From Proteinivorax hydrogeniformans (GTDB lineage: Bacteria > Bacillota > Proteinivoracia > Proteinivoracales > Proteinivoracaceae), in assembly GCF_040515995.1 (NCBI RefSeq), contig NZ_CP159485.1:1736001-1800000 (forward strand): a stretch of DNA of 64,000 nucleotides. Reading direction: 5' to 3'. The position numbers were made by a program, and so were the translations under genes. How positions within the stretch are numbered: the first letter of the stretch is position 1; each line of letters opens with the position of its first letter. Below, one piece after another: positions 34,284 through 43,331 of the stretch. Under the pieces are notes generated by a model. That model did not search any database and was not told where the DNA came from. It was given only the letters and a program-made list of their open reading frames with translations.

Positions 34284-36168
34284 AACTATAATCCTTTGTC
34301 ACTATTTTTTTTGCTTTAGCAAATATATCATCACATGACAGACCGTACCGTTTCAATATTTCACTTCTAGTGCCTTGGGGTATAAACTCATCTGGTAGGG
34401 CAGCGTGGTTTATGTCTGCCTTTATCCCTTTAGAAGACAATAAATTAGTAATTAAGCTAGCTAATCCTCCAATAGCGGTATGTTCCTCCACTATTAAAAC
34501 CTTTGACTCGCTATCAATATGCCTATATAGCATGTCCTCATCTAAGGGCTTAATAAATGGCAAGTGCAACAGTGTAGCGTCAATTCCTTCCTGTTTTAAC
34601 ATATCTACTACTTTTAAGCAGCTGTTAGTAGTCACCCCAGAAGAAACAATAACAATATCATCTCCTTCAGCTAAAGGTTTCCCTTTACCTACAGCCATTT
34701 TTTTATACTCCTTATCGCGGTCATTAACTTCTGGTAAGTTAGCTTTTGGGTAACGTATCGCCACCGGACAGTTTAAGCTAAAGGCTGTAAATAAGCTGTC
34801 TTTAAGTTCTTTATCATCTCTTGGAGCAATTATTTTCATATTAGGTATATGGCTTAAAAACGAAATGTCAAATACACCCTGATGTGTTTCACCATCTGCT
34901 CCTACAATGCCTGCTCGATCTATAGCAAACACCACAGGTAGGTTTTGAAGACATACGTCATGGAGTACTTGATCATATCCTCTTTGTAAAAAAGTTGAAT
35001 ATACTGCAAAGATAGGTTTTTGGCCATCTGCAGCTAAACCAGCTGCCATGGTAACTGCATGTTGTTCTGCTATCCCTACATCATAAAAACGTTGAGGGAA
35101 CTTATTAGCAAATTTAGATAACCCTGTTCCACTTACCATTGCAGCTGATATAGCAACTATTTTGTCATCTTCCTGAGCCAAGTCACACAACGCCTCACTA
35201 AACCCATCAGTAAATGACTTTTGTTTTTTCTTCAGCGGCAAACCTGTTTCTTTATCAAAAGGAGCAACTCCATGGAATTTATCGGGAGTTTTTTCCGCCG
35301 GCAAAAAACCTTTCCCTTTTTTAGTAATTACATGTACCAAAACTGGACCTGATGTTTTCTTTGCCTGCTGCAATACTTCTTCTAACTTATAAAAATCATG
35401 GCCATCTATGGGACCTATATAAGTAAAACCTAACTCTTCAAAGAGAAGCCCCGCTACCATCATATACTTAACGCTATCTTTAACCCTATCTAAAGACTTA
35501 TAAAGAGTGCCACCAATGGCAGGCACCTTTTTTAATAAATACTGTACATCTTCTTTAGTTTTTGTGTACTTAGGATCGGTACGCACTCTGCTAAGATAAG
35601 AGGATAACCCGCCTACATTCTCACCTATTGACATCTCGTTGTCGTTTAGCACAACTGTTAAGTCTGTATTCTGCTTATGTCCACAGTGATTTAGCGCCTC
35701 AAATGCCATTCCACCTGTCATAGCTCCATCCCCAATTACCGCAACTACATTATTACTATCACCTTTTAAGTCTCGAGATAGAGCCATGCCTAAAGCTGCT
35801 GAAATAGAAGTACTGCTATGACCAGTGTTAAAGTGGTCATGTTTACTCTCAGCTGTTTTAGGAAACCCACTTAGACCATCTAGCTGTCTTAAAGCATTAA
35901 ACTCATTCTTTCTACCTGTTAATATTTTATGTACATAACTTTGATGTCCTACATCCCATACAATTTTATCTGAAGTAGTGCTAAATACTCTATGCAATGC
36001 TATAGTTAACTCAACTACACCTAAATTGGGCGCTAGATGACCTCCTGTCTTGGAGGTGGCATCTACTAAAAACTCCCTAATTTCCTTTGCCAAATTCTTA
36101 AGCTCTTTCTTAGGCAGTTTTTTTACATCTTCAGGAGTATCGATTTTATCTAGTATAGTACCCACCAT
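34246..36168 (-). CDS. dxs: 1-deoxy-D-xylulose-5-phosphate synthase
   Basis: First enzyme of the MEP isoprenoid pathway: pyruvate + glyceraldehyde 3-phosphate to DXP (640 aa). TPP motif VIGDGAMTGGMAFEALNH with NDN following, the conserved VGHQSYVHKILTGR, and DRAGIVGADGETHQG are present. ATG at 36168 preferred, with AAAGGAAAG upstream, over a GTG two codons earlier that abuts it. Downstream of oapA, upstream of tlyA; ispA in the same operon supplies the next isoprenoid step. Confidence 0.97.
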   Translation of the reverse strand: MVGTILDKIDTPEDVKKLPKKELKNLAKEIREFLVDATSKTGGHLAPNLGVVELTIALHRVFSTTSDKIVWDVGHQSYVHKILTGRKNEFNALRQLDGLSGFPKTAESKHDHFNTGHSSTSISAALGMALSRDLKGDSNNVVAVIGDGAMTGGMAFEALNHCGHKQNTDLTVVLNDNEMSIGENVGGLSSYLSRVRTDPKYTKTKEDVQYLLKKVPAIGGTLYKSLDRVKDSVKYMMVAGLLFEELGFTYIGPIDGHDFYKLEEVLQQAKKTSGPVLVHVITKKGKGFLPAEKTPDKFHGVAPFDKETGLPLKKKQKSFTDGFSEALCDLAQEDDKIVAISAAMVSGTGLSKFANKFPQRFYDVGIAEQHAVTMAAGLAADGQKPIFAVYSTFLQRGYDQVLHDVCLQNLPVVFAIDRAGIVGADGETHQGVFDISFLSHIPNMKIIAPRDDKELKDSLFTAFSLNCPVAIRYPKANLPEVNDRDKEYKKMAVGKGKPLAEGDDIVIVSSGVTTNSCLKVVDMLKQEGIDATLLHLPFIKPLDEDMLYRHIDSESKVLIVEEHTAIGGLASLITNLLSSKGIKADINHAALPDEFIPQGTRSEILKRYGLSCDDIFAKAKKIVTKDYSYENKKKIGSITG

Positions 36169-36170
36169 TA

Positions 36171-36731
36171 TCACTTTCCTTTTCCATTTTTTTTGCTTTT
36201 AAAAAACTCCACCCGAAATATCTTTTCAATATAGTATATCACTTTTCCTACATACATCAAAATTTCAGTTGAATTATGAATAGCTAATGTTTTTCCTATT
36301 CCTTTCCCTCCAACTGTCAAGGCTGCTACTAGAGCTGTCAGCATAACATTAACAGCCTGAGTTTCGCCTCCATTAACGAGAATAAACACTATAACAGTTG
36401 CGGCTCCCCCACTTATAATACCACTAATATCACCCACTACATCGTTAAAAAAAGTCGCTACCTGTTCAGCATTCCTTATCAATCGCAATGCTTGTTTCGC
36501 ACCTTTTACCCTCTTTGCTGATTTTGCTGCTAATGGAGGAATCTTAGCAGCTGTTGTCGCTACCCCTATGGTGTCGAAAAGAACACCTAAAAAAATTATG
36601 CTAAATAACAATAAAAAAGCCGTAACCAATCCAACATTCCCTAAAATAATTTGAGAAATAATTGAAATAATTACCGCCAATACAAATGTCCATAACGAGA
36701 TTTTTGCTATCCAGAGGTTATTTTTAACCAT
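36171..36731 (-). CDS. oapA: OLE RNA-associated membrane protein OapA
   Basis: 186-aa membrane protein with about four hydrophobic segments (about 10-32, 35-56, 103-122, 125-140) and a strongly basic, Ala-rich stretch between them (AAKSAKRVKGAKQALRLIRN) suited to RNA contact. Identification rests on position: OapA is encoded directly after the OLE RNA and before dxs in OLE-bearing genomes, and size and topology fit. Known work places OapA with OLE at the membrane, affecting alcohol, cold and Mg2+ stress; the GVATTAAKIPPL region recalls CNNM/CorC-type membrane domains. Its TGA sits 2 nt before the dxs ATG. Confidence 0.85.
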   Translation of the reverse strand: MVKNNLWIAKISLWTFVLAVIISIISQIILGNVGLVTAFLLLFSIIFLGVLFDTIGVATTAAKIPPLAAKSAKRVKGAKQALRLIRNAEQVATFFNDVVGDISGIISGGAATVIVFILVNGGETQAVNVMLTALVAALTVGGKGIGKTLAIHNSTEILMYVGKVIYYIEKIFRVEFFKSKKNGKGK

Positions 36732-36755
36732 TTTCCACTCCTAAATTATGTAGTC

Positions 36756-37362
36756 TATGGTGGTAGCAAATCAGAGTAAATGCTGCGGCTTAGGTCTAGC
36801 AGGTTTTCCCAGAAAGCTACCACTCGTCACCGAGCGGGCGGTTTCCCTTTAAAGCTTTCTCTGCTTTGTCACCAAAAGCAGGGCTAGATTACCACTTAGT
36901 CCGCACTTTAATCCCCTGATTACCTCTATAAAGAACAGTCTAGGAGTTTTCCTCAACAAAACTAACATTACCCTAGCCTCTTTTGCAACGTTGGTTTCAA
37001 GTAAAAGTTTTTCAAAGTAGGCCTACTTTGAAAAACTTTTCTATAACTATCCACCAACACCACTCAAGGCAGGCTACACTGTACACAGCTCCTGTTTTCG
37101 GGTGAAACCGCATACAGGTTCTTTCCTAAGACGTAGTCGATGTGCTCCCATCCATCACACAACACCACGCACTTTAGGTCTCCACGGAAAAGGGGTCAAC
37201 GCCTACATGCCCTTGCAGATCGCCCCTATATCCTTAACTCCCAGCATCAGCCCCCAACGGGGCGTCGGCAGCCAACACCAGAAACTTCATCGATGTGCCC
37301 TTAACGGATTTTTAGGCCCGCCTTTGGATAACGTGTTTTGACTAGAATACTGTACCACCATA
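36756..37362 (-). ncRNA. ole: OLE (ornate, large, extremophilic) RNA
   Basis: A 677-bp gap without a credible gene lies between the DUF212 gene and oapA. Within it, TATGGTGGTA (36756-36765) and TACCACCATA (37353-37362) form a perfect 10-bp terminal stem enclosing about 607 nt, the known OLE size (about 610 nt). The interval is GC-richer than flanking DNA and full of local hairpins, including a CCGNNNCGG-type stem with GTGAAA loop near 37100 and a 38-nt palindrome. The context ispA - OLE - oapA - dxs is the published OLE locus. No ORF in the gap has a ribosome site. A TATAAT-rich palindrome (37372-37385) just upstream could be its own promoter, though read-through from ispA/DUF212 is also possible. 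Confidence 0.9.
37003..37040. repeat. 38-bp perfect palindrome inside OLE RNA
   Basis: Two 19-nt arms with no spacer, centred on AGGCCT (left arm begins AAAAGTTTTTC). In RNA it would form a hairpin of about 17 bp, apparently an expanded variable stem of OLE. Confidence 0.85.
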
Positions 37363-37409
37363 TACAATTTATTATTATATAATAACATTTTCTTAACAAA
37401 TAATCAACT

Positions 37410-37844
37410 TTAGAATAAATAAGGGATTATTAAACCCAAAAGGGCTCCTGCTAATACTTCAATAGGAGTATGCCCTAAAAGTTCCTTTAATCGTTCCCTT
37501 TCATCAGATATGGTGTTACCTTTTTGCATCTCATCAATTATTTTGTTTAATATTTTAGCTTGTCTGCCCGCCGCTCTTCTAACTCCTGCAGCATCATACA
37601 TGATAACAAGTGCAAAAGCCAAAGACAAGGCAACAATCGGTGAATCCCATCCAAAGTCTTTAGCTAAAACAGATGTCAGAGCCATAACAAATGCAGAATG
37701 AGAACTTGGCATACCACCAGAGCCCACAAATCTATTAAGATCCATTTTTTGAGTTAGCAATACCTCTAAAACAACCTTAATGGTTTGTGCCACAGCCCAA
37801 GCTAAAACCGGAACAAGAAAATATTTATTTTGAAAAAGTTCCAC
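37410..37844 (-). CDS. Divergent PAP2 family protein (DUF212, YuiD-like)
   Basis: 144-aa membrane protein with GGMPSSHSAFV and YDAAGVRRAAGRQA, remnants of the acid-phosphatase/vanadium-haloperoxidase motifs that define DUF212. Three or four hydrophobic segments. Probably acts on a lipid (poly)phosphate, consistent with the adjacent prenyl-diphosphate synthase, but the substrate is unproven. 11 bp downstream of ispA and immediately upstream of OLE RNA. Confidence 0.88.
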   Translation of the reverse strand: MELFQNKYFLVPVLAWAVAQTIKVVLEVLLTQKMDLNRFVGSGGMPSSHSAFVMALTSVLAKDFGWDSPIVALSLAFALVIMYDAAGVRRAAGRQAKILNKIIDEMQKGNTISDERERLKELLGHTPIEVLAGALLGLIIPYLF

Positions 37845-37855
37845 TTATAATCCTC

Positions 37856-38731
37856 CTAAGCCTTTCTGTTCAGCAGGTAAGTCAAAAGCTGAGGTAGGTA
37901 AGGTACCTTTATATCATTATCCTCAAGTTCTTTGATCCCCTGTTGCACGTGCTCCTTAGCCATTAGTTTAGCTTTATCTAAACCATGTAAAGTGACATAT
38001 GTTGACTTGGACAATTTTTCATCACTTCCAACAGCCTTGCCCAAACTTTCAAAGCTACCACATACATCCAATATATCATCTGTAATTTGAAAAGCCATGC
38101 CAAAATGGTCCCCGTAACTATACAAGGCCTCTGCTGTTTCTTTATCTAACTTAGATAAAGATGCTGCCATTTTCAAAGGAGCTGTAAGTAGTTTTCCAGT
38201 TTTGTATCTATGTACATCGGCTAGCTGACTACTAGTTAGTTGTTTTTCTTCCCCTTCAATATCAAGAATTTGCCCCTTTATCATTCCGGTTATCCCGGCG
38301 CTGACGGACAACTCTTTAATTAACTTTACCTGTATTTTTGGATCTATGCCTTCTAAGTTTGATAAAATTTCAAAGGCAGTATTTAAGATGCCATCTCCTG
38401 CTAATATCGCAATAGCTTCTCCAAAGACTTTATGGTTTGTTGGTTTACCTCTTCTAAAATCATCATCATCCATAGCGGGAAGATCATCATGAATTAGAGA
38501 GTATGTATGAATATACTCAATAGAACAAGCTACCGGCAGCGATAACTCTCTACTTACCTTATAATGATCACATACCATTAGAAGTAGTGCAGGTCTTATC
38601 CTTTTTCCACCAGCTTTTAAAGAATACTCCATGGATTCCTTTAGTTTTGGGGGGCAATTTTCGGGTATAAACCTTGTGATATTGTTATCTATAATTTCTT
38701 TGTACTGAGCTAACCCTTGTTTTAAATCCAT
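37856..38731 (-). CDS. ispA: Farnesyl/geranyl diphosphate synthase
   Basis: Short-chain polyprenyl synthase (291 aa) condensing IPP with DMAPP/GPP. The first Asp-rich motif DDLPAMDDDDFRRG (82-95) and second DDILD (near 216) are intact; GGKRIRP binds IPP. The ATG directly follows the xseB stop. Part of the xseA-xseB-ispA-dxs operon typical of Firmicutes. Confidence 0.95.
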   Translation of the reverse strand: MDLKQGLAQYKEIIDNNITRFIPENCPPKLKESMEYSLKAGGKRIRPALLLMVCDHYKVSRELSLPVACSIEYIHTYSLIHDDLPAMDDDDFRRGKPTNHKVFGEAIAILAGDGILNTAFEILSNLEGIDPKIQVKLIKELSVSAGITGMIKGQILDIEGEEKQLTSSQLADVHRYKTGKLLTAPLKMAASLSKLDKETAEALYSYGDHFGMAFQITDDILDVCGSFESLGKAVGSDEKLSKSTYVTLHGLDKAKLMAKEHVQQGIKELEDNDIKVPYLPQLLTYLLNRKA

Positions 38732-38929
38732 CTACTCTTCCTCCTTAAATTCCTCAAGTTGAACCTTTTTTATTTTTTGTTCCGCTCCCTTAATTTTGCT
38801 TTGACAAACCTTTAGTAATTCCATCCCTCTTTCATATTTCTCTAACGCTTCTTCTAAATCTAGGTTTCCTTCTTCTAAACTGTTAACGATTTTCTCTAGT
38901 TCTAAATATGCTTGTTCAAACTTTTTCAC
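38732..38929 (-). CDS. xseB: Exodeoxyribonuclease VII small subunit
   Basis: 65-aa helical subunit (FEQAYLELEKIVNSLEEGNLDLEEALEKYERG is diagnostic in outline) that multimerises on XseA. Overlaps xseA by 14 bp and abuts ispA. Confidence 0.94.
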   Translation of the reverse strand: MKKFEQAYLELEKIVNSLEEGNLDLEEALEKYERGMELLKVCQSKIKGAEQKIKKVQLEEFKEEE

Positions 38930-40127
38930 CAGGTATCACCTCTTTTACATTACACTTTAGCTTTCCATCTTGTAATTCTATGCTAACATCATCACCGGTT
39001 TGAACCTTCTTAATAGAGTTTATCAATCTCCGTTCTTTTTTTAGAACTGAATATCCGCGAGCAAACACGTTTTTAGGCGATAATGATTGAAGTCTAAATG
39101 CTAAGTTTTCAACACTACCTTCTTTTTTTTCAACATAATATTTGAACTCATGGCTTAGTTGCCTAGAGACAGTATCGAGGTTTTGGTAGTATTGGTCTAA
39201 TATTGTTTCCGGTCTTTTTAAGATATTACGCTGCTTTATTTGTTTAACCTTTTCTGAAGAGTACTCTAATAAACCTACCACCTTCGAATCTAGCCTTTTT
39301 CTTAGATAATCTAAATCATCATTTAGTTCTTCCATGGAAGGAACGGCTTTTTGAGCTGCTGCAGTGGGAGTAACCGCACGAAAGTCAGCTACAAAATCAG
39401 CTATCGTAAAATCAGTCTCATGCCCCACGCCTGTTATTATTGGTTTTTTGCAGTTATAGATTGCTCTTGCTACAATTTCCTCATTAAATGCCCACAAATC
39501 CTCTATACTGCCGCCTCCTCGCGCTAAGATTATGGTATCTACATCTAGACTTTCCATCAACTTAATGGCTTGCTCTAGCTGGTACTTGGCCTTATCTCCC
39601 TGTACTAAGCATGGACAGACGACAACCTCTACACTGGGAAGCCTAGATGATAAGGTCTTTAAGATGTCCTCTTGTGCTGCAGATCCCTCTCCTGTAATCA
39701 CACCCAGTTTTTGTGGGAAAAGAGGGATAGGCCTTTTCCTTTCTACAGAGAAAAGACCTTCCTTTTCAAGTTCTTTTTTCAATTCTTCAAACTTTAAGTG
39801 CAAGTTTCCTGCGCCAACCTGTTCCATTTTTTGAACATATAGTTGGTACTTACCGCTTTTTTTATAAACATCTATTTTACCACGTACAATTACATTTTGA
39901 CCGTTTTTTGGCACAAAATTAAGGCTCCTATTAGCGTAGCGAAACATTACTGTAGGCACTAAACTATCCTTATCTTTTAGCGAGAAGTAAAAATGCCCCG
40001 AACGAATATGATTGCTAAAATTTGAAATTTCTCCTTCAACATAAACATCTCTTAACGCTGGTTGAATTGTAATTGATTGTTGTACTAAGTCTGTTAGTTC
40101 TGATACGCTAATGGGCGTAAAATCCAA
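38916..40127 (-). CDS. xseA: Exodeoxyribonuclease VII large subunit
   Basis: 403-aa catalytic subunit: N-terminal OB fold (VYVEGEISNFSNHIRSGHFYFSLKD), central nuclease domain (GVITGEGSAAQEDIL, ILARGGGSIEDLWAFNEE, GVGHETDFTIAD) and a coiled-coil C-terminal part. TTG start with GGAGAGG 7 nt upstream; starts 3 bp after folD. Confidence 0.96.
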   Translation of the reverse strand: MDFTPISVSELTDLVQQSITIQPALRDVYVEGEISNFSNHIRSGHFYFSLKDKDSLVPTVMFRYANRSLNFVPKNGQNVIVRGKIDVYKKSGKYQLYVQKMEQVGAGNLHLKFEELKKELEKEGLFSVERKRPIPLFPQKLGVITGEGSAAQEDILKTLSSRLPSVEVVVCPCLVQGDKAKYQLEQAIKLMESLDVDTIILARGGGSIEDLWAFNEEIVARAIYNCKKPIITGVGHETDFTIADFVADFRAVTPTAAAQKAVPSMEELNDDLDYLRKRLDSKVVGLLEYSSEKVKQIKQRNILKRPETILDQYYQNLDTVSRQLSHEFKYYVEKKEGSVENLAFRLQSLSPKNVFARGYSVLKKERRLINSIKKVQTGDDVSIELQDGKLKCNVKEVIPGEKV

Positions 40128-40130
40128 AGT

Positions 40131-40988
40131 TTAACCTCTCCTTTCCTTCATAGCCAATAAGGTGTTATACATAAGCATTGCTATAGTCATAGGACCTACC
40201 CCACCTGGTACTGGTGTGATAAGTGATGCTTTTTTTGATACGTTTTCAAAATCAACATCTCCTACAAGCCTATCTTCAAGTCTATTTATACCTACATCTA
40301 CAACAACGGCACCATCCTTAACCATTTCTTCGGTAATTAGATTAACCTTTCCAACAGCTACGATTATAATATCAGCTTGTCTAGTGTGGTAAGCTAAATC
40401 CTTAGTTGCTATGTGACAAATTGTTATGGTAGCCATTTGATTTAAAGCTAACATAGCCATTGGTTTGCCTACAATATCGCTTGCACCCACCACAACAACA
40501 TGTTTCCCCTCTAGGGATACATCTTCACTTTCTAAAAGTTTCAAAACACCATATGGAGTGCATGGTAATAAGGTATCTTTATTTAAAAACATTTTTCCAG
40601 CATTTATAGTATGAAATCCATCAACATCTTTTTCAGGTGATATGGCATCTATTACTTTTTCCTTATCTATATGGTCTGGCAGCGGCAACTGAACTAAAAT
40701 TCCATCCACCGTTTGTTCATTGTTTAAACGATGTATTAGCTTAAGTAAATGGTCTTCCGAGGTCGTTTCTGGCAAACGAAATATCTTAGAATTAATTCCA
40801 AGCTTTTTAGCAGCTTTTTCTTTCTTTGATACATATGCCTGCGAAGCAGGGTCTTCACCCACAATTATTACCGTAAGTCCAGGTGTTATACCTTTGCTTT
40901 TTTTAATATCAAGAATTTCTTCTTTTACTTCCCCACGAATTTTTTTAGCTAAACTCTTGCCGTCCAAAAGGTTCTTAGATGCTATCAT
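40131..40988 (-). CDS. folD: Methylenetetrahydrofolate dehydrogenase/cyclohydrolase FolD
   Basis: Bifunctional C1-tetrahydrofolate enzyme (285 aa): VGEDPASQAYVSKKEKA with the catalytic Lys, VQLPLPDHI, and the NADP-binding VVVGASDIVGKPMA. PGGVGPMTIAML closes the domain. 10 bp after nfnB, 3 bp before xseA. Confidence 0.97.
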   Translation of the reverse strand: MIASKNLLDGKSLAKKIRGEVKEEILDIKKSKGITPGLTVIIVGEDPASQAYVSKKEKAAKKLGINSKIFRLPETTSEDHLLKLIHRLNNEQTVDGILVQLPLPDHIDKEKVIDAISPEKDVDGFHTINAGKMFLNKDTLLPCTPYGVLKLLESEDVSLEGKHVVVVGASDIVGKPMAMLALNQMATITICHIATKDLAYHTRQADIIIVAVGKVNLITEEMVKDGAVVVDVGINRLEDRLVGDVDFENVSKKASLITPVPGGVGPMTIAMLMYNTLLAMKERRG

Positions 40989-40998
40989 ATTTCCCCTC

Positions 40999-42387
40999 CT
41001 AGTTGTTTTTTATATACTTATCTATGCTTTCAGCACACTTCTTTCCAGCCCCCATCGCTTGAATAACTGTGGCAGCACCGGTAACTACATCCCCACCGGC
41101 AAAAACCCCTTCAATAGATGTCTGGCCAGTTTTACTATCTACTTCGATATTCCCCCTTTTACTTATAGTCAACTCTTTAGTAGACCTTGGTATTATTGGG
41201 TTTGGGCCCTGCCCAATCGCCATAATAACCGTATCCACTTCCAACATATATTCAGAACCCTTTATGGGTTTAGGGCGACGACGTCCTGAGTCATCAGGCT
41301 CACCAAGCTCCATTTTGATACATTTAAGCCCATTTACCCAGCCACCATCATTGCCCTCTATAGAGACGGGATTGGTCAGTAAATTCATTTCAATCCCCTC
41401 TTCTCTAGCATGTAGAACTTCTTCCTGTCTTGCAGGCATCTCCTTTTCTGACCTTCTATACACTATGGACACTTTCTTTGCTCCCAATCTCTTAGCTGTT
41501 CTAGCGGCATCCATCGCTACATTTCCTGCCCCAACGACCGCCACATTGTCACCTACCCTCAAAGGAGTCTCCCACTTAGGGTAAAGGTAAGCTTTCATTA
41601 GGTTAGCTCTAGTTAAAAATTCATTAGCAGAGTAGACCCCATTTAGGTTTTCACCAGGAATATTAAGAAAATATGGCAGGCCTGCTCCTGATCCAATAAA
41701 TACCGCCTCATACCCTCTTTCTAAAAGCTCGATAACGGTAATCGTCTGGCCTATAACTACATTTGTCTTAATTTCTGCTCCCATTTCAACAAGCTGGTTA
41801 ATCTCTTGTTCCACTATATTTTTAGGAAGTCTAAACTCTGGAATTCCATACATCAAGACTCCCCCTGGTTTATGAAAAGCTTCAAAGATTGTAACTTGAT
41901 AACCTCGTTTTAACAGTTCTGAGGCACAAGCTAGCCCTGCTGGGCCTGATCCAACAACAGCTACCTTTTTCTCTCCTAAACTTGCTTTTTTGACCACACT
42001 ATTTTTGTGGTAATCAGCTACAAATCGCTCCAGCCTGCCAATTCCCACTGGTTCATTCTTCTTGCCTACTATGCATAACTTTTCGCACTGATCCTCTTGA
42101 GGACAAACTCTTCCGCAAATAGCTGGTAAAGAATTTTTTTCTTTAAGCTTAGCTAACGCACCTTCAAAATCTTCACTTGCTATTTCCTTAATAAATTCTG
42201 GAATGTCAATCCCCACTGGACAACCTTGTACGCACAGGGGATTTTTACACTGCAAACACCTTTTTGCCTCTAAAGTCGCTGCTTCTTTATCATAACCCAA
42301 AGCCACCTCATCAAAGTTTGTTATCCTTTTATCAGGGTCTTGGTTGGGCATGGGATTTTTCTTATTCAATTTAGCATTCACCCCCAC
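40999..42387 (-). CDS. nfnB: NADH-dependent reduced ferredoxin:NADP oxidoreductase, subunit B
   Basis: 462-aa flavoprotein homologous to the glutamate synthase small subunit. N-terminal Cys motifs (CLQCKNPLCVQGCP; CGRVCPQEDQCEKLC) bind two [4Fe-4S] clusters; GSGPAGLACASELLKRG binds FAD; VVGAGNVAMDAARTAKRLGA binds NAD(P). Directly linked to nfnA (17-bp overlap), which makes NfnAB transhydrogenase more likely than a glutamate synthase, as no large subunit is nearby. Electron bifurcation would couple ferredoxin reduced by VOR to NADPH production. GTG start; a GTG two codons on is equally plausible. Confidence 0.9.
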   Translation of the reverse strand: MGVNAKLNKKNPMPNQDPDKRITNFDEVALGYDKEAATLEAKRCLQCKNPLCVQGCPVGIDIPEFIKEIASEDFEGALAKLKEKNSLPAICGRVCPQEDQCEKLCIVGKKNEPVGIGRLERFVADYHKNSVVKKASLGEKKVAVVGSGPAGLACASELLKRGYQVTIFEAFHKPGGVLMYGIPEFRLPKNIVEQEINQLVEMGAEIKTNVVIGQTITVIELLERGYEAVFIGSGAGLPYFLNIPGENLNGVYSANEFLTRANLMKAYLYPKWETPLRVGDNVAVVGAGNVAMDAARTAKRLGAKKVSIVYRRSEKEMPARQEEVLHAREEGIEMNLLTNPVSIEGNDGGWVNGLKCIKMELGEPDDSGRRRPKPIKGSEYMLEVDTVIMAIGQGPNPIIPRSTKELTISKRGNIEVDSKTGQTSIEGVFAGGDVVTGAATVIQAMGAGKKCAESIDKYIKNN

Positions 42388-43204
42388 ATTGACAGCCTGT
42401 AACCTTTTGCTCTTCCTCGCGATACATTCTTAACCTACGCATCTGTTCGTCAAAGTCTACTTTCAGACCATCAAAAGAAGGTCCATCTATACAAGCAAAC
42501 TTCACCTCATTACCTATGGTTACTCTACATCCACCACACATACCAGTTCCATCTACCATCAGAGAATTTAAGCTAACAGTTGTAGGAATATTAAATTCCT
42601 TTGTAATGTCACAAACAGCCTTCATCATTGGAAGTGGCCCTACAGCGATAACACCATCTATCTGTACGCTATCATCTGTTATCAATTCTTTTAAGATGTC
42701 TGTTACGAAACCTTTATGACCAACACTTCCATCGTCTGTTGCAATATGTAGTTCATCACAGACTTTACCCATCTCTTCTTCATAGAATAAAACCTCTTTG
42801 CTTCTGCCTCCTAAAATCCCTTTCACTTGTTTACCTTGCTTATGCAAAGCTTTTGCTTCAGGATAGATTGGTGCTATTCCAACACCACCACCTATGCAGA
42901 CATAATTTTTACCTTCAGGAGGAGTAGTAGGTACCCCTAAAGGTCCAACAAAGTCTAATATTTTATCTCCAACTTCTAATTTACCCAATCTTTTAGTTGT
43001 GTTTCCAACCTCTTGAAAAATTATCGTTACAGTCCCATTTTCCCGATTAAAGTCAGCTATCGTTAATGGAATTCTCTCACCCTTTTCATGAATCCGCAAT
43101 ATCACAAACTGACCAGCTTCAGCCTTTGCAGCTATGTCTGGATTATCTATAACATACTTCTTTATAGATGGTGAAAGTACTTCCTTAAGTACTATAGTAT
43201 TCAT
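42371..43204 (-). CDS. nfnA: NADH-dependent reduced ferredoxin:NADP oxidoreductase, subunit A
   Basis: 277-aa ferredoxin-NADP-reductase-like protein: FAD/NAD domains with RIPLTIADF and YVCIGGGVGIAPIYPEAK, and a C-terminal [2Fe-2S] site with an Asp/Cys ligand set (DGTGMCGGCRVTIG ... FACIDGP), as in NfnA/dihydroorotate dehydrogenase electron-transfer subunits. ATG behind AAGGAGG. First gene of the long operon running to tlyA. Confidence 0.9.
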   Translation of the reverse strand: MNTIVLKEVLSPSIKKYVIDNPDIAAKAEAGQFVILRIHEKGERIPLTIADFNRENGTVTIIFQEVGNTTKRLGKLEVGDKILDFVGPLGVPTTPPEGKNYVCIGGGVGIAPIYPEAKALHKQGKQVKGILGGRSKEVLFYEEEMGKVCDELHIATDDGSVGHKGFVTDILKELITDDSVQIDGVIAVGPLPMMKAVCDITKEFNIPTTVSLNSLMVDGTGMCGGCRVTIGNEVKFACIDGPSFDGLKVDFDEQMRRLRMYREEEQKVTGCQCGGEC

Positions 43205-43288
43205 GAGGAACTACCTCCTTTTTATTAAAAAACTAATTAACAATTGTCATATCTAATATTTCGACATCAGCATAAAAAAACCTCTAAA

Positions 43289-43331
43289 AAAGGTTGAGGA
43301 GAGTTTTTTAAAGTCCAACTCCTCAACCTTT
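43289..43331 (-). terminator. Terminator after the TsaD paralogue
   Basis: 13-bp stem AAAGGTTGAGGAG / CTCCTCAACCTTT overlapping the stop codon, followed by an A/T-rich tract on the minus strand. Confidence 0.8.

Noticed and set aside
37102..37341. 79-aa plus-strand ORF within the gap between DUF212 and oapA
   Set aside because: No ribosome site, unusual composition, and antisense to the structured OLE RNA; treated as chance.
36756..37362. Possible group II intron remnant (a GTGAAA-loop stem near 37100 resembles domain V)
   Set aside because: No reverse-transcriptase ORF and no full domain V pairing; terminal stem, length and gene context fit OLE RNA far better.
40999..42387. Annotation as glutamate synthase small subunit (gltD)
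   Set aside because: No large subunit nearby and direct coupling to an NfnA-type FAD/[2Fe-2S] subunit; NfnB preferred.
43260..43266. TTCGACA (0A box) upstream of nfnA
   Set aside because: Same chance argument; no accompanying promoter recognised.
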